A DNA stretch of 64,000 nt, taken from contig JAQOOI010000073.1 of assembly GCA_028554645.1 (NCBI GenBank), forward strand, positions 930,001 to 994,000. The letters are read 5' to 3'. Positions 1-13,200 of the stretch are shown here, one piece after another. This DNA comes from Omphalotus guepiniiformis (taxonomy: Eukaryota > Basidiomycota > Agaricomycetes > Agaricales > Omphalotaceae). Below the pieces are notes generated by a model. That model was not told the origin of the DNA, did no database searches, and worked only from the letters and a program-made list of their open reading frames with translations. The position numbers were made by a program, and so were the translations under genes. Position 1 is the first letter of the stretch, and each line of letters opens with the position of its first letter.

Positions 1-946
1 TGGCAAGGATGGACGGGATTAATTGCTTGTATGATAGCGGAAAGTATGAGCACTTTCTTCTATAGTTGCCATCAATAGGTCTAATCGAACATTATTAGCA
101 ATATTGCAAATGCGTCTCTACGCTCTGTATTTTCTGGACAAGAAAGTTCTTATTGGTATGGTGGCAACATTCCTCGTCACCTCGACTACAGCTGCCACAA
201 TTTTGGGTATTGCACTGAGTAAGCTTGAATGTCAGTACCAGTTCATTCCTTTGGAGCCAGCCGTTCTAACTGTTCGTGCTACACAGCGACTGCAAATTTC
301 ATACCCGGATTTTCCTTCTGCATTCCCTTCAACGTGCCGGACTATTTCTATACTTTCTGGATCCCCATCCTGACATTCGAATGTTTACTCTGTGCTCTGG
401 CGCTGGCTCGGGGGTACCAGAGTTTCCGAACAAATGGCTCGCCATTTCAGTCCGGGAAACGGCTCGTAGGAATTCTTGTTAGAGATTCCATTATCTATTT
501 CACAGTGTGAGTGATTCCAGCTGCGAAATAAGCCTTATAAGTGATTTATTTTGACGATGTTTCACATAGGATGTTTGCTACGTATCTTACATGCCTTCTG
601 GTGTGGGTCATGAATGTACGTGGGATTATTTGTTGAAAACGTACGAGGTTAAAGGTGATCTACGATTTTGCAGATAGAGCTGCTTGAAATCCCCATTGGT
701 TTTTCAATAGCCATGTCCTGTGTTCTTGGAAACAGAGTAATTATCAATGTTCGCCAAGCGAATAGGGAACTTGGAAACAAGAAATCTCAAGTACAAAAAG
801 CTGTGGGGAGTATACAAGCTGCATCTAGTATCAAGAAGAGCTCGGTTTTTCACGTTCCGAACTGTGATACACTGACGGATATTGAAATGGCGCAGTTGCG
901 GTCGTTGCGATCTGAGGTAGAAGTAGAGGGATCTCTGGTTGTTTAG
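1..946 (+). CDS. DUF6533-like multi-pass membrane protein, 5' truncated
   Basis: The gene enters from the left edge, so its N-terminus is missing. Five exons can be joined in frame: about 1-43, 99-218, 287-506, 570-615 and 674-946, all with GT..AG introns of 55-68 bp. The protein reads WQGWTGLIAC, then QMRLYALYF, then PDYFYTFWIPIL, YLTCLLVW and SCVLGNRVIINVR. This order of hydrophobic segments and the MRLYALY and GNRVIxNVR motifs is what I know from the large agaricomycete family carrying DUF6533. At least four membrane helices are visible, followed by a polar tail ending at a stop at 944-946. The function of the family is unknown; some members are described as receptor-like, which this sequence does not prove. 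Confidence 0.8.
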
Positions 947-1378
947 GTATTTGCATCTGTACAATGGATAAGAATCTTGTTTTCGAGGTGGAAAGCCAGA
1001 GAACGATCTATCTTAGTTCTTCCCTCCGAGAAGCAAGGAGAGAAAGGCCTTGCAAGTACTACTTACAGGTTACCGACCTCGGCTCGCTTGCGTTTTTTGA
1101 TCCGTTTCAAGATCTTCTCACTATTGGACAAAGCAAGGGCTAGCAAGTACTTACTGTTAGCTTGCTGTTGGACATTTCGTCAACGTCCCGTTGCAATTTT
1201 TCACCTTCAATGAACAGATCACCTGATTTACTGTATTCCGGCCGACGGCATATTCCGGCAAATATAGCGGCATACTTTCTGCAAATGTTTTTGATTACCG
1301 TGCCTTAGTCATCCCGTTTCACTCACTTTCTCACTTGCCTTCGTTCTGTCCAGGACCCCAGGGTTCTGTCTAGCTTGA
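947..1378. other. Intergenic spacer
   Basis: No coding exon, RNA gene or repeat was recognised. It must hold the 3' end of the DUF6533-like gene and the promoter of the MFS gene. The last 60 bases are pyrimidine-rich, as is common before agaricomycete start codons. Confidence 0.5.
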
Positions 1379-3591
1379 ATGGCAGCCGACGAAACTTCGC
1401 CGCTTCTTTCAAATGGAACAGAAAGTGATCACAATCATGGTACTTTTCCTGGAGATGATTCGACTGTTTCACCGGAAGACACCGTAGCGAAACCGCAGAC
1501 TTCGTTGATAGCACTTGTATGTGTTTGGCCTCGAAAATGGCTGCTATTCGATGGATTCACTCTCAAGTGTGTTGTCAAGATATCGGCAGCTGATGGGTCA
1601 TCGTACAGGTTATCCCAATGGCGCTAGGTATTTTCTTGGTAGCAATGGATTCGACCATTGTCGTAGCCAGTGAGTTTCGTTATTCATTGTGCAGAGAGGC
1701 GTCGCTGACTGTGACCATACTTATCAGCATATGCTACAATTGGGAGCGAATTGAATCAGCTGCAGAAAACAAGTTGGATTGCTACGGGATATATGCTAAC
1801 GCTCACAAGCTTCCAGTACGCATAGGCTCGTGTATATTGATGCTTTCTGAATGATTATTCTCTAGACCTCTTTACGGCAAGCTTAGTGATATCTTTGGCC
1901 GAAAGTCTTGTCTCTTAGTAGCGTACGGTATCTTTGCCCTCGGGTCCCTGTTCTGTGGACTATCTAAAACCATGGACCAGCTCATACTTTCACGGGCCCT
2001 CGCAGGTATAGGCGGGGGAGGAATGTCTACGTGAGTAATGACATCCATTAAACTTTATAACATACACTCACCTTCGATCCAGTGTAGTCAGCATCATAAT
2101 GTCTGACATCGTGCCCTTGCGTTCAAGGGGGACCTGGCAAGGTTCGTCTCCTGTCGACGTCTTGTCGGAGCTTCCTAGAGCAGATATGATGTTTAGGAAT
2201 CCTTAACATCGTTTTCGCTACCGGGTCCTCCGTAGGCGCCCCGCTGGGCGGCTTTTTGGCTGGAACCATAGGTTGGAGATGGTACGCGAGATTCGTTTTG
2301 TCCCAATCGTGAGACCTGTTCAAATCGTCCATGTCAGGGCATTCCTCATCCAAGCCCCTGCGGCGGTACTTGCCATTATATCTGTTTCATTCGCCCTCCA
2401 TCTTCCTACCACCGACACCACTGATTTCATGGCGAAGATCAAACGGATCGATTTTGCTGGCGCAGCAAGCCTCGTCCTGTGCATATTCTTCTTCCTGTTT
2501 GGACTCGAGCGCGGCGGTAATGTGTCATGGAAGGACCATCTCACCATAGGATCATTGGTGGCGTCGACGATAACTTTTATCATCTTCGGTCTGATCGAGA
2601 TGGAATGGGCGAAAGAGCCGTTCGCTCCTAAGCGTATCATCATCAATCGATCACTGATTGCTAGCTACCTAGTCAACTTCTTCGGTGTCGCGTCCGCGCT
2701 ATCAATGCTTTTCCACGTATCGTTGTACTTGCAAGCAGTCCAGGGGTTTACCTCTTCACAAGCAGGATTGTGGCTCGTACCGAGTGTATTAGGCGGTGTC
2801 TCGGGAAGTCTGATTGGAGGGTTGATCATTCAATCGACTGGGAAGTATTACCTTTTGACGGTGCTTGGATACGCGTTATTGGTTGTTGGCTCTGCGACAA
2901 TCATATTGAATGCTGGGGTCGTGAGACATGCTACGATCGCTGTGTCTATTGGTGGGTTTGGATCGTTGCCGATATGAAGCTTAGCCCCATTGCTAACGCT
3001 GTGGGTTAGGAATGCTCGTTTCGGGTTTTGGCAATGGTGCGTGCATACTTTGAAGTGATAGAGTTTGACTCTGATGGGCACCTACGCGTTCATGTATACC
3101 AGGTGGTGGTATCACAACCAGCTTAATCGCGCTTATATCGAACGCAGGTCAAAAAGATCAAGCTATTGCTACGGCTGGTGCGAATTTCATTGTCTCGACC
3201 GGTTTCAAGCAGTGCTGACCACTACTCGACTTAGTCTCCTACCTCTTCCGCTCGTTAGGCTCAGTAGTTGGCCTATCAGTCGGAAGCACAATTTTGCAAG
3301 ATGTTCTGCGGATCCTCCTCCGTAGTAGACTCAAAGGACTAGACATTGACGAGGTGAGCATCGTAGTTTTTAGTTCTTGTGTTCTTCCCTACATGGAAAT
3401 CTTCCCAGATTGTTAAACGCGTTAGAGAATCGCTCGACTACCTGAACGAGCTTGATGGTCCTACGAAACGCATCGTGTTGAGCGCGTACGAAGATGCGAT
3501 ACATGTTGCAATGTGGTTCAATCTTTCGTTGGCTGTTTGTGCTCTTTTGGCGTCGTTTTTTATTAAAGAAAAAGCTTTGAGTTCAAGGTGA
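1379..3591 (+). CDS. MFS transporter, DHA2 / vacuolar amino-acid permease type
   Basis: The protein starts MAADETSPLLSNG, an acidic dileucine-type N-terminus usual in vacuolar members. The first exon is 1379-1516 and the second begins at 1609 with VIPMALGIFLVAMDSTIVVA, the typical first helix with the D..T motif. It continues with WIATGYMLTL, the loop motif PLYGKLSDIFGRKSCL (MFS motif A), RALAGIGGGGM, LRSRGTWQG and GAPLGGFLAGTIGWRW (motif C region). The later half has SQAGLWLVPSVLGG and ends IKEKALSSR. At least eight short introns are needed and every joined segment stays open, so the gene looks intact. Known relatives are 14-helix proton antiporters; fungal ones resemble the vacuolar basic amino-acid transporters (Vba/Fnx1 group). 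The substrate cannot be read from the sequence. Confidence 0.88.
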
Positions 3592-3751
3592 TTTATTAGA
3601 GTATCTAATGTAAACATTTAGAAGAGATTGATTTGAAACCGCATCAACCTCGAGAGCAAATTGAGAGTGTTTTACTTTGAGCAGGCCTCTGAAGAATAAG
3701 AGGCTAGTTTAGTAAGAGCAAATTACATAACCCTTTCTTGAATCTACCATC

Positions 3752-4563
3752 ATGTTCTTCGCGCAACGAAAATGGACGGCAGACAATCTCGTCCGATTCA
3801 ACGCTCAGCGAGACGAAGCTCGTGCTAAGCAAGGATTGAGTCCTTTTCGGAAACTGAATGAGCACGAAAAGGCTGGATTACGAGCTGTGTCGAATAAGAA
3901 GGCGTTGCTCGACTCTGAGTCGAATCAGCTTACCTTACAGGTGATCCCTTGCATAGTCGAAGATGATTATTGTTGATGTGTTTAGCTTTGAAGCTATTTA
4001 TCTCTGAAGGCATGGCCCCTTGATAGGTTTCCACTGAAACAGGCTACGGCGCCTCATAACGGTGTCCTTTTATGCCCGCAAACGCTGGATCAGCAGAATC
4101 ATAAATCTGGAAGACCGGTAAAGAAGGTGTGCTATACTAAATAGCCATATATGCCTTTCGTTGATAATTGTTCTGTTTTGAAGATATCTTTCCGAGAAGG
4201 CCAAGATCTGTTCAAACTTGCGTATGGGCACTACTCAGAAACACTTCCTCCATCGGAAACACCCCCTGGAAGAAACTATGTTAGTAATGACGGAATATGC
4301 TCTAAACGTCGTAAGCCCTTTTTCTTCCTGCCTCCCTCCCGCAGACTCCTATTGACGACCTCGCATGCATAGATGAATTCCTTGGGCCCCAGCCTCTCGT
4401 TGCAGGGTTTTACGTGGACTCTGACGAAGGAGAAGCTGAGATATTATTCTGGGACCCCCTGTTAAAGCTTGCTTGGACGAAAGATGGGAATTGGGTGCTT
4501 GATGCAGAGTTCGATGAGGTCGTGGAGGCTTGGGTGCCTGTTGTGAGGCGTAAAACGGCGTGA
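3752..4563 (+). CDS. Small uncharacterised protein, four exons
   Basis: Four exons join in frame: 3752-3940, 4043-4126, 4184-4279 and 4345-4563, giving about 195 residues. The N-terminus MFFAQRKWTADNLVRFN is basic and probably helical. The C-terminal half is acidic and aromatic, with LVAGFYVDSDEGEAEILFWD, LAWTKDGNWVLDAEFDEV and EAWVPVVRRKTA before the stop. There is no signal peptide, membrane segment or motif I recognise. All three introns have clean GT..AG borders and the frame is kept across each, which supports a real gene rather than chance open frames. I do not recognise the family and give no function. Confidence 0.7.
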
Positions 4564-5567
4564 GGACACGAGTTCGATGTTGATTGTGGCTTCGATCTGC
4601 AAGTCTATCGTTCTCTCTCTTCGCCTGTTCATGCTTACAGTTCATACCGACTCTAACGCACGTACAAAGTTCGTTCACCCCTTTTTGAAGTGTATATGAA
4701 GAGCAAAACAACTGAACTTCATTGCGTTGGTCTCGTCGAGCCATCAGAAGTGCCGGACTGCTTCAATTCACGCATAGTATACGGCCACCGCAGACAGATG
4801 GGAATGAAACACGCTGCTCGTGCATGTAGATCGCCTAGACTGCGCAGGAACGGATCAGTGATCAAGAAAGCTAGACTCGTACAATCTGTACTGTATGAAG
4901 ATCATTCACTTGCACAAAACCCGAACCAGATCTCGCACTTGCAGGCAATCGGGTTACATATATATCCTGTATAAGGGGCACCACATTCGAGCTTACGATT
5001 TGATCTACGCCCAAGTAACAATTGTTGTCTCCGCATGACCTTCTTTTCTCTCTCTCGGCTGTCTTTCATCCTGAATCCATTCTACAACGCAGTATCACAC
5101 ACTCACAATCCCGAGCTCCGATCTCCAGGTGTTACTTTAACCCATGGTAGCCCATGGTCCGCTTTTCCGAACTGGTGAGTTCTTGTACTACAATCTAGAA
5201 CTACCGGCTCGTCATTGACCGCAGCGCGGCGAGATTTACAGAAATGCAAATCTCACGAATAATGTCCCCTAAGAGCGTAGGCACGTTGTTTGGCTGCCTG
5301 GCCTTTTTATCTCGACGCTCGGTTGCCTTTCATTCAATTTTGTTGCGCGGATCGCAAACTCGTTTAACATCACAGGGGGCTGTAGTACGCGCCAATAGAT
5401 GTTCATAGTGTCGTCGGATGGCTAGCCATGAAGTCATCGAAGTCACGCTCACAACACGCCTCGTCCACGGTAGAGATGCGAGGCTCGAGCCCGGGAGTCA
5501 TTGAAAAAGCGGCTGCGCTACCCTGATACCTCAACTCACCCACCCTCGGTCAGACAAGTGAGTCAGA
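4564..5567. other. 1 kb spacer with pyrimidine-rich tract
   Basis: No convincing exon was found. The reading frame open at 4690-4974 has no family resemblance and no good splice partners. A T/C-rich tract at about 5030-5070 could be promoter or leader sequence of the following DUF4336 gene. Nothing else was seen. Confidence 0.4.
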
Positions 5568-6869
5568 ATGTCCAAACCCTCTACCGACGTTGTCATTCGT
5601 GAGGTGCGTTTTCTATCACCGACTCAGCTCGGACAGTCGTATTGACCGGCGATTTATTTGTCGTCGGAATTCTTGGCAGGTGTCACCCGGAGTTTGGATA
5701 TTTTCTAGGTGAGCCGGGCATCTGTGCGGACGACCTCGTGAGTTCATTGTATCTTGGTAGACCCTTTGCACGGTTTGGTTTCTTGCCCTGGGGAGGTCGC
5801 ACAACGGCGATCAAACTTTCTACCGGCGACGTATGGGTTTTGGCTTCAACCCGTCTCACTGAAGAAACCAGGATTACTATCGACAGGCTTGGACCAGTCA
5901 AGTCAGTGAACAATAAGTATGTTATATAACATTTGACTGAACCTATGATATATAGATGGCTCATATCTGCTGGTGCTGTCCATGATATGTTCATTGGTTT
6001 GTGTGCAATTTTTCAATTCATGGCCATGCTCAAATCGAGTTCGTGATAGGGGAATATAAGAAATCTTATCCATTTGCGAAAGTCATCGGCGTGGAAGGGT
6101 TGAGGGCCAGGAAGAAAGCAGAGGGTTTAGCCGTTGATGGGGGTGAGCATCACGAGTGAGCTTCGCGGACGACTCTACTTAATCGCAATCGCAGAATACG
6201 GTGTAGATCCAGCGGATACTGTTTATGGCTTTGAAGAGGAGGTTTGTCTCTTTTCCTCAATGGCCGACATGTATGCTGACGCAAAATTTAGATCAAGACA
6301 TGGTAAGTGTCACGCTCGAGACCTGAAAAACGATGTCAGAATGACAATGATATCATTAGTTACTTCGCGGGGTACGGAAGCAAGGACCTAGCGTTCTACC
6401 ATGTCGCTTCGAAGAGCTTAATCGAGGCCGACTTACTGTTCAATTTGCCTGCTACTGAGCAGGTATGAGCAATCCGTACCTCTTTGTGCAAAATTCTTAC
6501 ATTCACATGCCACAGTATTCGAATTCAAAGACATCACCCAAGCTTCCTGTCATAGGTAGCCTCACTCCATACGGAGCTTTACACAAACGATTAGTCTGGG
6601 GCCTTGGGAAAGATAAGGCGTAAGCCAGTTCTTTACAGAACGTTGATCGACTCTTTCTGACGAACCAAACGTTCTAGTGCGATGCGACGGGATTTAAAGA
6701 CTGTTTCGGAATGGGACTTTCAGAGAATCATTATGTGCCATGGAGTCAGTAGTCTCGTGTTTATTTGAAATTGATTTGCACGCTGATTTGTTTATACCAG
6801 GACGTAATTGAAACGGACGCGAAGAAGGCTTGGGAGTCGGCGTACAGCAAGTATTTAACATCGGCTTGA
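5568..6869 (+). CDS. DUF4336 family protein, copy A
   Basis: Start ATG at 5568 (MSKPSTDVVIRE). About ten short exons join in frame: VSPGVWIFSR (5680-5708), then PFARFGFLPWGGRTTAIKL and VWVLAST (5761-5901), WLISAGAVHDMFI, EYKKSYPFAKVIGVEGL, EYGVDPADTVYGFEEE, YFAGYGSKDLAFYHVASKSL, IEADLLFNLPATEQ, LKTVSEWDFQRIIMCHG and DVIETDAKKAWESAYSKYL, ending at 6867-6869. The PFARFG..P.GGR, LVVLAS-like, IEADLLFNLPATEQ and RII.CHGDVIET blocks are those of DUF4336. From memory this family has a fold related to metallo-beta-lactamases, but I do not see a full HxHxDH signature and propose no reaction. A paralogue with the same exon plan lies at 13820-15103. Confidence 0.85.
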
Positions 6870-7449
6870 TTGACATGCTCAATGGGAGCAGGGAAGTATA
6901 CCTGAATCTGTTCTCTAGATTACAGGTGTGCATGTCGTTTTCTGTTGTTTTTTCTCAGTTATTATACTATGGACATAATTACGCCTCTCCGAATATATCT
7001 AGCATTACTGGGCTTGTTTAAATTGTAGTGATGCTGAAAATGACTGGTGCGTGAACTTCAACTTACACTCAAAAAGTGTCTGTGAGTCTGTCTCCCTTGG
7101 GCTATGGTCAATAGAGTGTCGCCCACTACCACCAAATCCACGAACATGCACATTTGTTGCATACTTTGAGATTGAAAAATGTTACTGTTTTACTTAGCTC
7201 AAAAAACATGAATTGATACTAGCTATGTACTGTGAGCCAAGTGATAGATTCAGAAGTCCTCTACATTAGATATATGCTCTATTCCATTGGAGCTTTATGT
7301 ATCTTTGATTTGATACATCCATCCAAGCTATCCAAGCTATCTTCAATTACAATACCTGTCAGTCTACATTTCACTGCTGACTGTCAAAGCTACAAAAATA
7401 GTATACAGATCCATATATCATACTATATGTACCACACTACATTCATTAC
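6870..7449. other. AT-rich spacer between convergent genes
   Basis: This lies between the 3' ends of the DUF4336 gene (plus) and the oxygenase gene (minus), so it should hold the termination signals of both. It is AT-rich. No exon or repeat was recognised. Confidence 0.4.
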
Positions 7450-9222
7450 CTATTCAACGGGCTTCTCTGGATGTGCCCAATAGTACCCACCAGCTTTGAC
7501 CGCCTGACATGCCACTCTATGTAGCGGTGTATCAAACAATGAATTGGAAAAGAGAAAAGGCGGGCTCACTCATTTGCAGTCATAGGCTTTCCTCCACATT
7601 TATGATACTCTTCAAACATGTCTTTCCCTCCAAGTGCACGCAAAGAGGGGTGATCAAGCATAGCAAGTTTGACATCCGGTAGCAAAGGAGCAAAGAAGAA
7701 AATTCCTGGCCTGTCTAAGCTGGTAATACAGCACGTAAGATAACGGAGACAAATCAGCACGAATTAGACTTGCTTGAGGTCAAATGAGATACTTACTGTC
7801 GTTGATCCTCAGGGGGTTCACTCACTGATAGCAACCATAATATGCAACGAATCACAAAGCATATATTGTAAGTTTTGGACAATACAATGCTAGCAACAAC
7901 ATTGACTCACCACGATGAGGTACAGCCTTGAGAACACCACCTGTGAGGCATTCCATCGAAGCTCCAAGCTGTAGGATGATATGGTCAGGATAATGCCGAA
8001 CATAGCGCCATTGATCTCCTTGCACCAAAATCTGCAGGCCAGCAACTGGTTGTGAATCTACATGTTGATCCTTACTTATTGAGATTCATGCAACAGCAGA
8101 ATGGGTTCGACTGACAGAGGAAAGTAACTGAACTCCTAAAGACCAAGACATCACTTTTTCTATGTCATTCATACGGAACATGAAGATTCACTAACAGATC
8201 AATGTGCCTTGCAAACCAGACATAATTCTTCTTCTTTCGGTCTTCTTCAGAAGGAGGATCTGTCAGATGAGATGTAAAAATGACTAGGATTGGGTAAAAT
8301 TAGAGAGCAGCCAGCGCACGATACACAGCATAGCGCAAATGATCCTTGTTGTGTTTCCATTTGACTGCATCCGGAGGGCCTCTGAGAGCTCCGTCGTCAA
8401 CCTCTCCGCGATGGTGAAGTTTCCAAAGACTAGTGATGCCTGGTAAATGATAGAACAACCTGAAGCTGAAGATAGACACCCACTCATCTCGTTCAAGACC
8501 CAGCCCAAGGGACATTATTGCAAGAATCTTGCGGAGAAGAACATAATGATTATGCTTGAATACCTCATGAAAAAGCAGTTCAACGGGATTTCTACACTGT
8601 ACAAACCTCTATGAATTCTCGAAAGTCGTTTAGGTACGGTTTTGCAGCTATCGGAAGGCACGATTCGACTGCAGTAAATGGGTAAAAGCCATAGTGCTTC
8701 AAAGAAAGAGAATATATTAATTCCATGTTGCGCTATCAAGACTTGTGGCTATACCTCGAGGTAGTCATACGAGCCATTATGGTGGTACCCTTGAGGCTGT
8801 AAATACAACATTTGTCAGAGTGGGATCTCATAGTCAGCAAGTCAAAAGTATCGAACCTTGTAGCCTGCCCAGCTCCCCTCCGTAATGATTTGTGCATGGA
8901 GTCGGTATTTCTCTTCTTCAGGTACGTCGTAGTGTAGCAGCCTCCCCAGCGCAAATTGCCGATGGATGTCCTGGGTACTTAAGCCGTGCCCCTTTATGGC
9001 GAGGATGCCAGTACTTCGGAGGGCACGCAGGGTCCGAGCAATCATATCCTGTTGTGTCTCTATTTCGTCTTTAGATAGTAAAGCCCCCGATGCTTCTCGT
9101 TCGTATTCACGAAAGGCAGACAAGTCAATGACATCGATGTCTGCGTACTCCTCTGCAAAGGAAAGAAATATAACACGTTTATTTCCGGCCATGATTTCAA
9201 GAAGGTAGTCACTGCTCACCAT
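7450..9222 (-). CDS. 2-oxoglutarate/Fe(II) oxygenase, isopenicillin N synthase-like
   Basis: On the minus strand the first exon encodes a DIOX_N-type domain: YADIDVIDLSAF, LRALRSTGILAIKGHGLS and YDVPEEEKYRLHAQ, ending WAGYK. Following exons give PQGYHHNGSYDYLE, HYGFYPFTAVESCLP, the block ELLFHEVFKHNHYVLLRKIL, MSLGLGLERDEW, YVWFARHID, PVAGLQILVQGDQW, YVRHYPDHIILQLGASMECL and VLKAVPHRG. The HID pair and the His of PHRG fit the HxD...H iron ligands of the double-stranded beta-helix. The end reads KAGGYYWAHPEKPVE then a stop at 7450-7452. The start is either the ATG at 9222 (MVSSDYLLE) or the in-frame ATG at 9192 (MAGNKR). Known relatives hydroxylate or oxidise small molecules; the substrate is unknown. 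No biosynthetic cluster is visible around it. Confidence 0.85.
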
Positions 9223-10243
9223 CTCGAATACATTTCGTATCCGGGGGGAATGGCCATGGTTGAGGGTCAGCGCAAAGTCGAGTGGTGTTTCGTCTCGTCT
9301 CGTCCTTCATAGTGGAAATGTTATTGAAGCGCTGATCTGGTTTCTCAAGTTGAAAGGTTGAAGCATCCTCTAAATACCGTTAGTACCGCGCACATTCTCA
9401 CATATAAATAACTGAACAATGTATGATAGTACTGCATCATCATTGCGCATTCATTCCAGCTGTTCCAGATTCGGACGCAAAATCATGATCCACAGAAGTG
9501 CTGCTCTCGATTTGTCGCTATTGTATTGAACTGAGCGCGACAAACGCTCGCAAGCGTTGGGTCGTACCTGCTTGATGTAGACTTGGAGTAGGATGAGCAC
9601 TCATTCACCATATTACAAGTTCAAGTCCACTTACAGCTGCCTCTTGTCTCCTCCTGCCTATTTTGAAGCTCCTGTCTCCGACTCCGCCGTTCAAAAAACT
9701 CCGATCCTTCGGTGCTACGGTGAATGTATCTTGTCACTTTGCAAACCCGATAATCCAATTGCTAGGGCATCCAAAGGGTTTCATACACGTCGAGTTGCGC
9801 ACAGTTAGATTCTGGATGTAGATAGAACACATTACAAGCAGGGAACCATTTGGCGATGCGACAGAGTTATGATGATACTATTTGCGCCAGTGCTTGCACT
9901 AGAGGTTGAACGAGGTATTTCGCTCAGATCTTCTATATTTCCTTCCGATTTGGACTCGTATCGTTTCCACCTTTTCTTTCGCAGAAAGATGGCAGAAAAT
10001 TGAGAATCGAATTTGCAGCAGATTCTGATTTGCAGTACGGTGGTTATGACTAAGCAATCTCGTTATTGCTGCAGTGCTGCCACTGTGACTCGCGAAGCTA
10101 CCCTTGCCTCTATCTTTTTTCACTCAACTATCTGTATACTTGTAATCCTAAATCAACATTAGAACGCTGCACGGCAATACTTCTTGAACAGTCTCACTTC
10201 TCGAACACTAGTACGGTCCAGAGCTTGCTGTGGCTCTTAAGTG
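9223..10243. other. 1 kb divergent promoter region
   Basis: This lies between the 5' ends of the oxygenase (minus) and HIRA (plus) genes. Short open frames exist but none shows family resemblance or convincing splice partners. It probably carries both promoters; an extra 5' exon of the oxygenase gene cannot be ruled out. Confidence 0.4.
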
Positions 10244-13200
10244 ATGCACTTCACGAAACCAGCTTGGGTCGTACACAAAGACTCGTCTGCAAAAAGTGAC
10301 ACAACCAAGCGACTTTCGATCTTCTCTGTGCATGTACACCCAGATGGGTCGAGAATTGCTACTGGAGGACTGGACGCCAAAGTCAGAATATGGAGCACGA
10401 AACCAATCCTGAATCCCGCTTCCGAAGAATCAAATCGGCCGCCCAAATCATTGTGCACACTCACTATGCACACAGGTCCTGTTTTAACTGTTCGCTGGGC
10501 ACATTCGGGACGTTGGTTGGCAAGTGGGAGTGACGATGAGATTGTTATGATATGGGATTTAGATCCGTGAGTGAATTTTATACTTTTACGCGTCTTGTAA
10601 GACTGAAAGTATTCTAGAAACTCAAGAGGGAAGGTATGGGGCTCTGACGAAGTGAACGTGGAGGGGTGGAAGCCAATGAAGCGATTGCCTGGTCATGAGA
10701 GCGGTATGGCTTTGCTTTGAACGCCAAACGCATATGCTCATGTCTCTTAGATGTAACTGATCTCGCCTGGGCTCCCGAGGACCGCTATCTTGCGTCTGTT
10801 GGGTTGGACTCGAAAATCATCATCTGGTGCGGATACACTTTGGGTAATTGTGCCAATTCTTGTGATGGAAAACTTTACTCATTTGGTGACTCAGAACGTC
10901 TGCGGAAGCTCGACCAACACCAAGGTTTTGTCAAGGGTGTATGTTGGGATCCAGTCGGAGAATTTCTTGCCACTCAGTCCGACGATAGGTCCGTTAAAAT
11001 ATGGCGCACAAGTGACTGGTCCCTTGAAGCTGAAGTTACAAAGCCGTTCGAGGACTCCCCAGGTAGCACGTTCTTCAGAAGGCTTAGGTACATGTTCTAT
11101 GCTCATCGTTACTCTAATGATGTTGATGTGTGATTCGGACTGTCGTGCAGTTGGTCACCAGACGGTGCTCACATCACAGCATCCAACGCCACCAATAATA
11201 AAGGGTTCGTTTTCATTGCTGCTGTCATCACTCGTGGTACGTGGACCTCGGAGATTAGCTTGGTCGGGCACGAGAACACCGTAGAAGTTGCGGTATGATG
11301 ATCTGTTCCGTCATTGTGGGGATGAGTAGCTTACGTTGAACTTTTCAGGCCTACAATCCTCATATTTTCCTACGAAATCCATCAGCGCCTGTAGCCACCT
11401 CCAACATATGCTCGGTCGTCGCGTTAGGCGCAGATGACCGATCCGTCTCCGTATGGCAAACCAAGTCTGCGCGCCCTCTAATCGTCGCAAAGGAAGTCTT
11501 CGACAGGCAGATCATGGATCTCAGTTGGTTAGTCGCTTTATAGCTGTTTCGAATTGCCTCTCAAAACCAATTGTCAGGTCTGGGGATGGCATGACTCTCT
11601 TTGCGGCCTCCTCTGATGGGACCCTCGCAGTATTTGACTTCGAGCGAGATGAGCTTGAAGGAATAGCCCCACATTCCGTCCAACAGCAGTACCTCTCTAA
11701 ATTTGGATTCACACCTCCTCCGCTTCCCAAGGGTTATTCCCATGTCAGGTCAGACCCCTCGACCCAGCTACAGAGTCAACAGTCCCAATCTACCGGGTTT
11801 GGGAGCCACGAGGCAGGGGAACGCATCAACATGCTCGTAGCAAAGCGGAACGATAAAAAGAAAAAACGCATTGGGCTTACGCAGATGGCTCAAGTTCCGT
11901 CAGCTGGTACTTCTGCCAACGGAATAAATGCGCCGACCTCTAAACGCGCGTCCTTCCTTGTCCCCGAGGTGAAAGCAGGATCGCGATCTACTTCACCTGG
12001 TGTTTTTATGCAGCAGGATTCGTTCTTCCCTACTCCGGACGAGCAGCCGTTCGACACGCACGGGGGTTGGGACCGGGATGTGGATATGGTGCCCATCGAC
12101 GCCTTTGGCGGTGGGAGTTCTTCAAAGAGGATGGAGGATGAGTTGAAACCGATCTATAGAACACTGGGCGGTGATCGTCAAAGGTCGACGATCCCTGTGA
12201 GACCGCTCGTCCCCAATTCCCATGCTAGTTCTTCACCTTCAACTCTCCTTCCTTCACAAACTATTTTCACACGTGTGACGTCAGAGGTAGCTGGATCTGA
12301 CTATGTATTTGAGGGTGTCAATCCTCCAGATGGAGGTACTTTCATTTCACCATGCGTACGAAATCATACACTTACCTTTGATTCTTTGATTCAAGGTGCG
12401 TCTTCGGTCGTGTTCTATAGCGGAAAGCAAACGCTCTGGCTGGATTATCTGCCCGTGGAAGTTTTACTTGTTCATGCTACAACGCATTTCTGTGCTGTGA
12501 CCCTGTTGGATGGCTCCGTGAATGTGTACTCCCACTCTGGTCGTAGGTATGCCAGCTATCGTGTCTTTCGTGATTCCACCTCATAGTTTCTTTCAGAATC
12601 ATGCCAACGCTAATGCTTGGATCCCGAAGTGCTTTCCTGCACGGCCACCAAAATTGTCTAATGGTGATTACAGAGGATGGGAGATTGCAAACCTGGTGTG
12701 CTCGGGTCATTCGTGTCCTTGCTATCACTTATATTTGTCTTTAGGCAGGTGAACAAAGGAACCTCATTTTTCCCACCGGTATCTGTGCTTCCGCTGCAGC
12801 AAAATGAGCGTGACACTATCCTCTCAGCAAACGTACGACCGAATGGGTGCCCGGTTATTCACATCTCAAGCGATATTGTATATTCTTACGATCCAGCGCT
12901 CTGCTCCTTCGTCAAAGTCAGCGATAAATTTTGGGCAGAAGGTTCTGATCATTGGCAAGGCCTCAAACGTTCTACGAGCCAGTCCGCTAACAGAGGAATC
13001 ATGTCCACTATCGAAGGACTGATCACCCCCGCGGATTCATATGCGGATGCTCCTAAACCTGAATGGTGGAATACGGCTTTGACGCTTGGACATCTCGAAA
13101 CCAGGCTATACACGACCAGGTTGCTTGACAGTCCGGTCGAATATAAGCAGACTCTCATGCTGTATGCGAGGAAGATTGCAGACGAAGGATTCAGGTCGAA

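Noticed and set aside
10790..11284. 164-codon plus-strand frame in the HIRA gene
   Set aside because: Alternative frame overlapping well-supported WD40 repeats.
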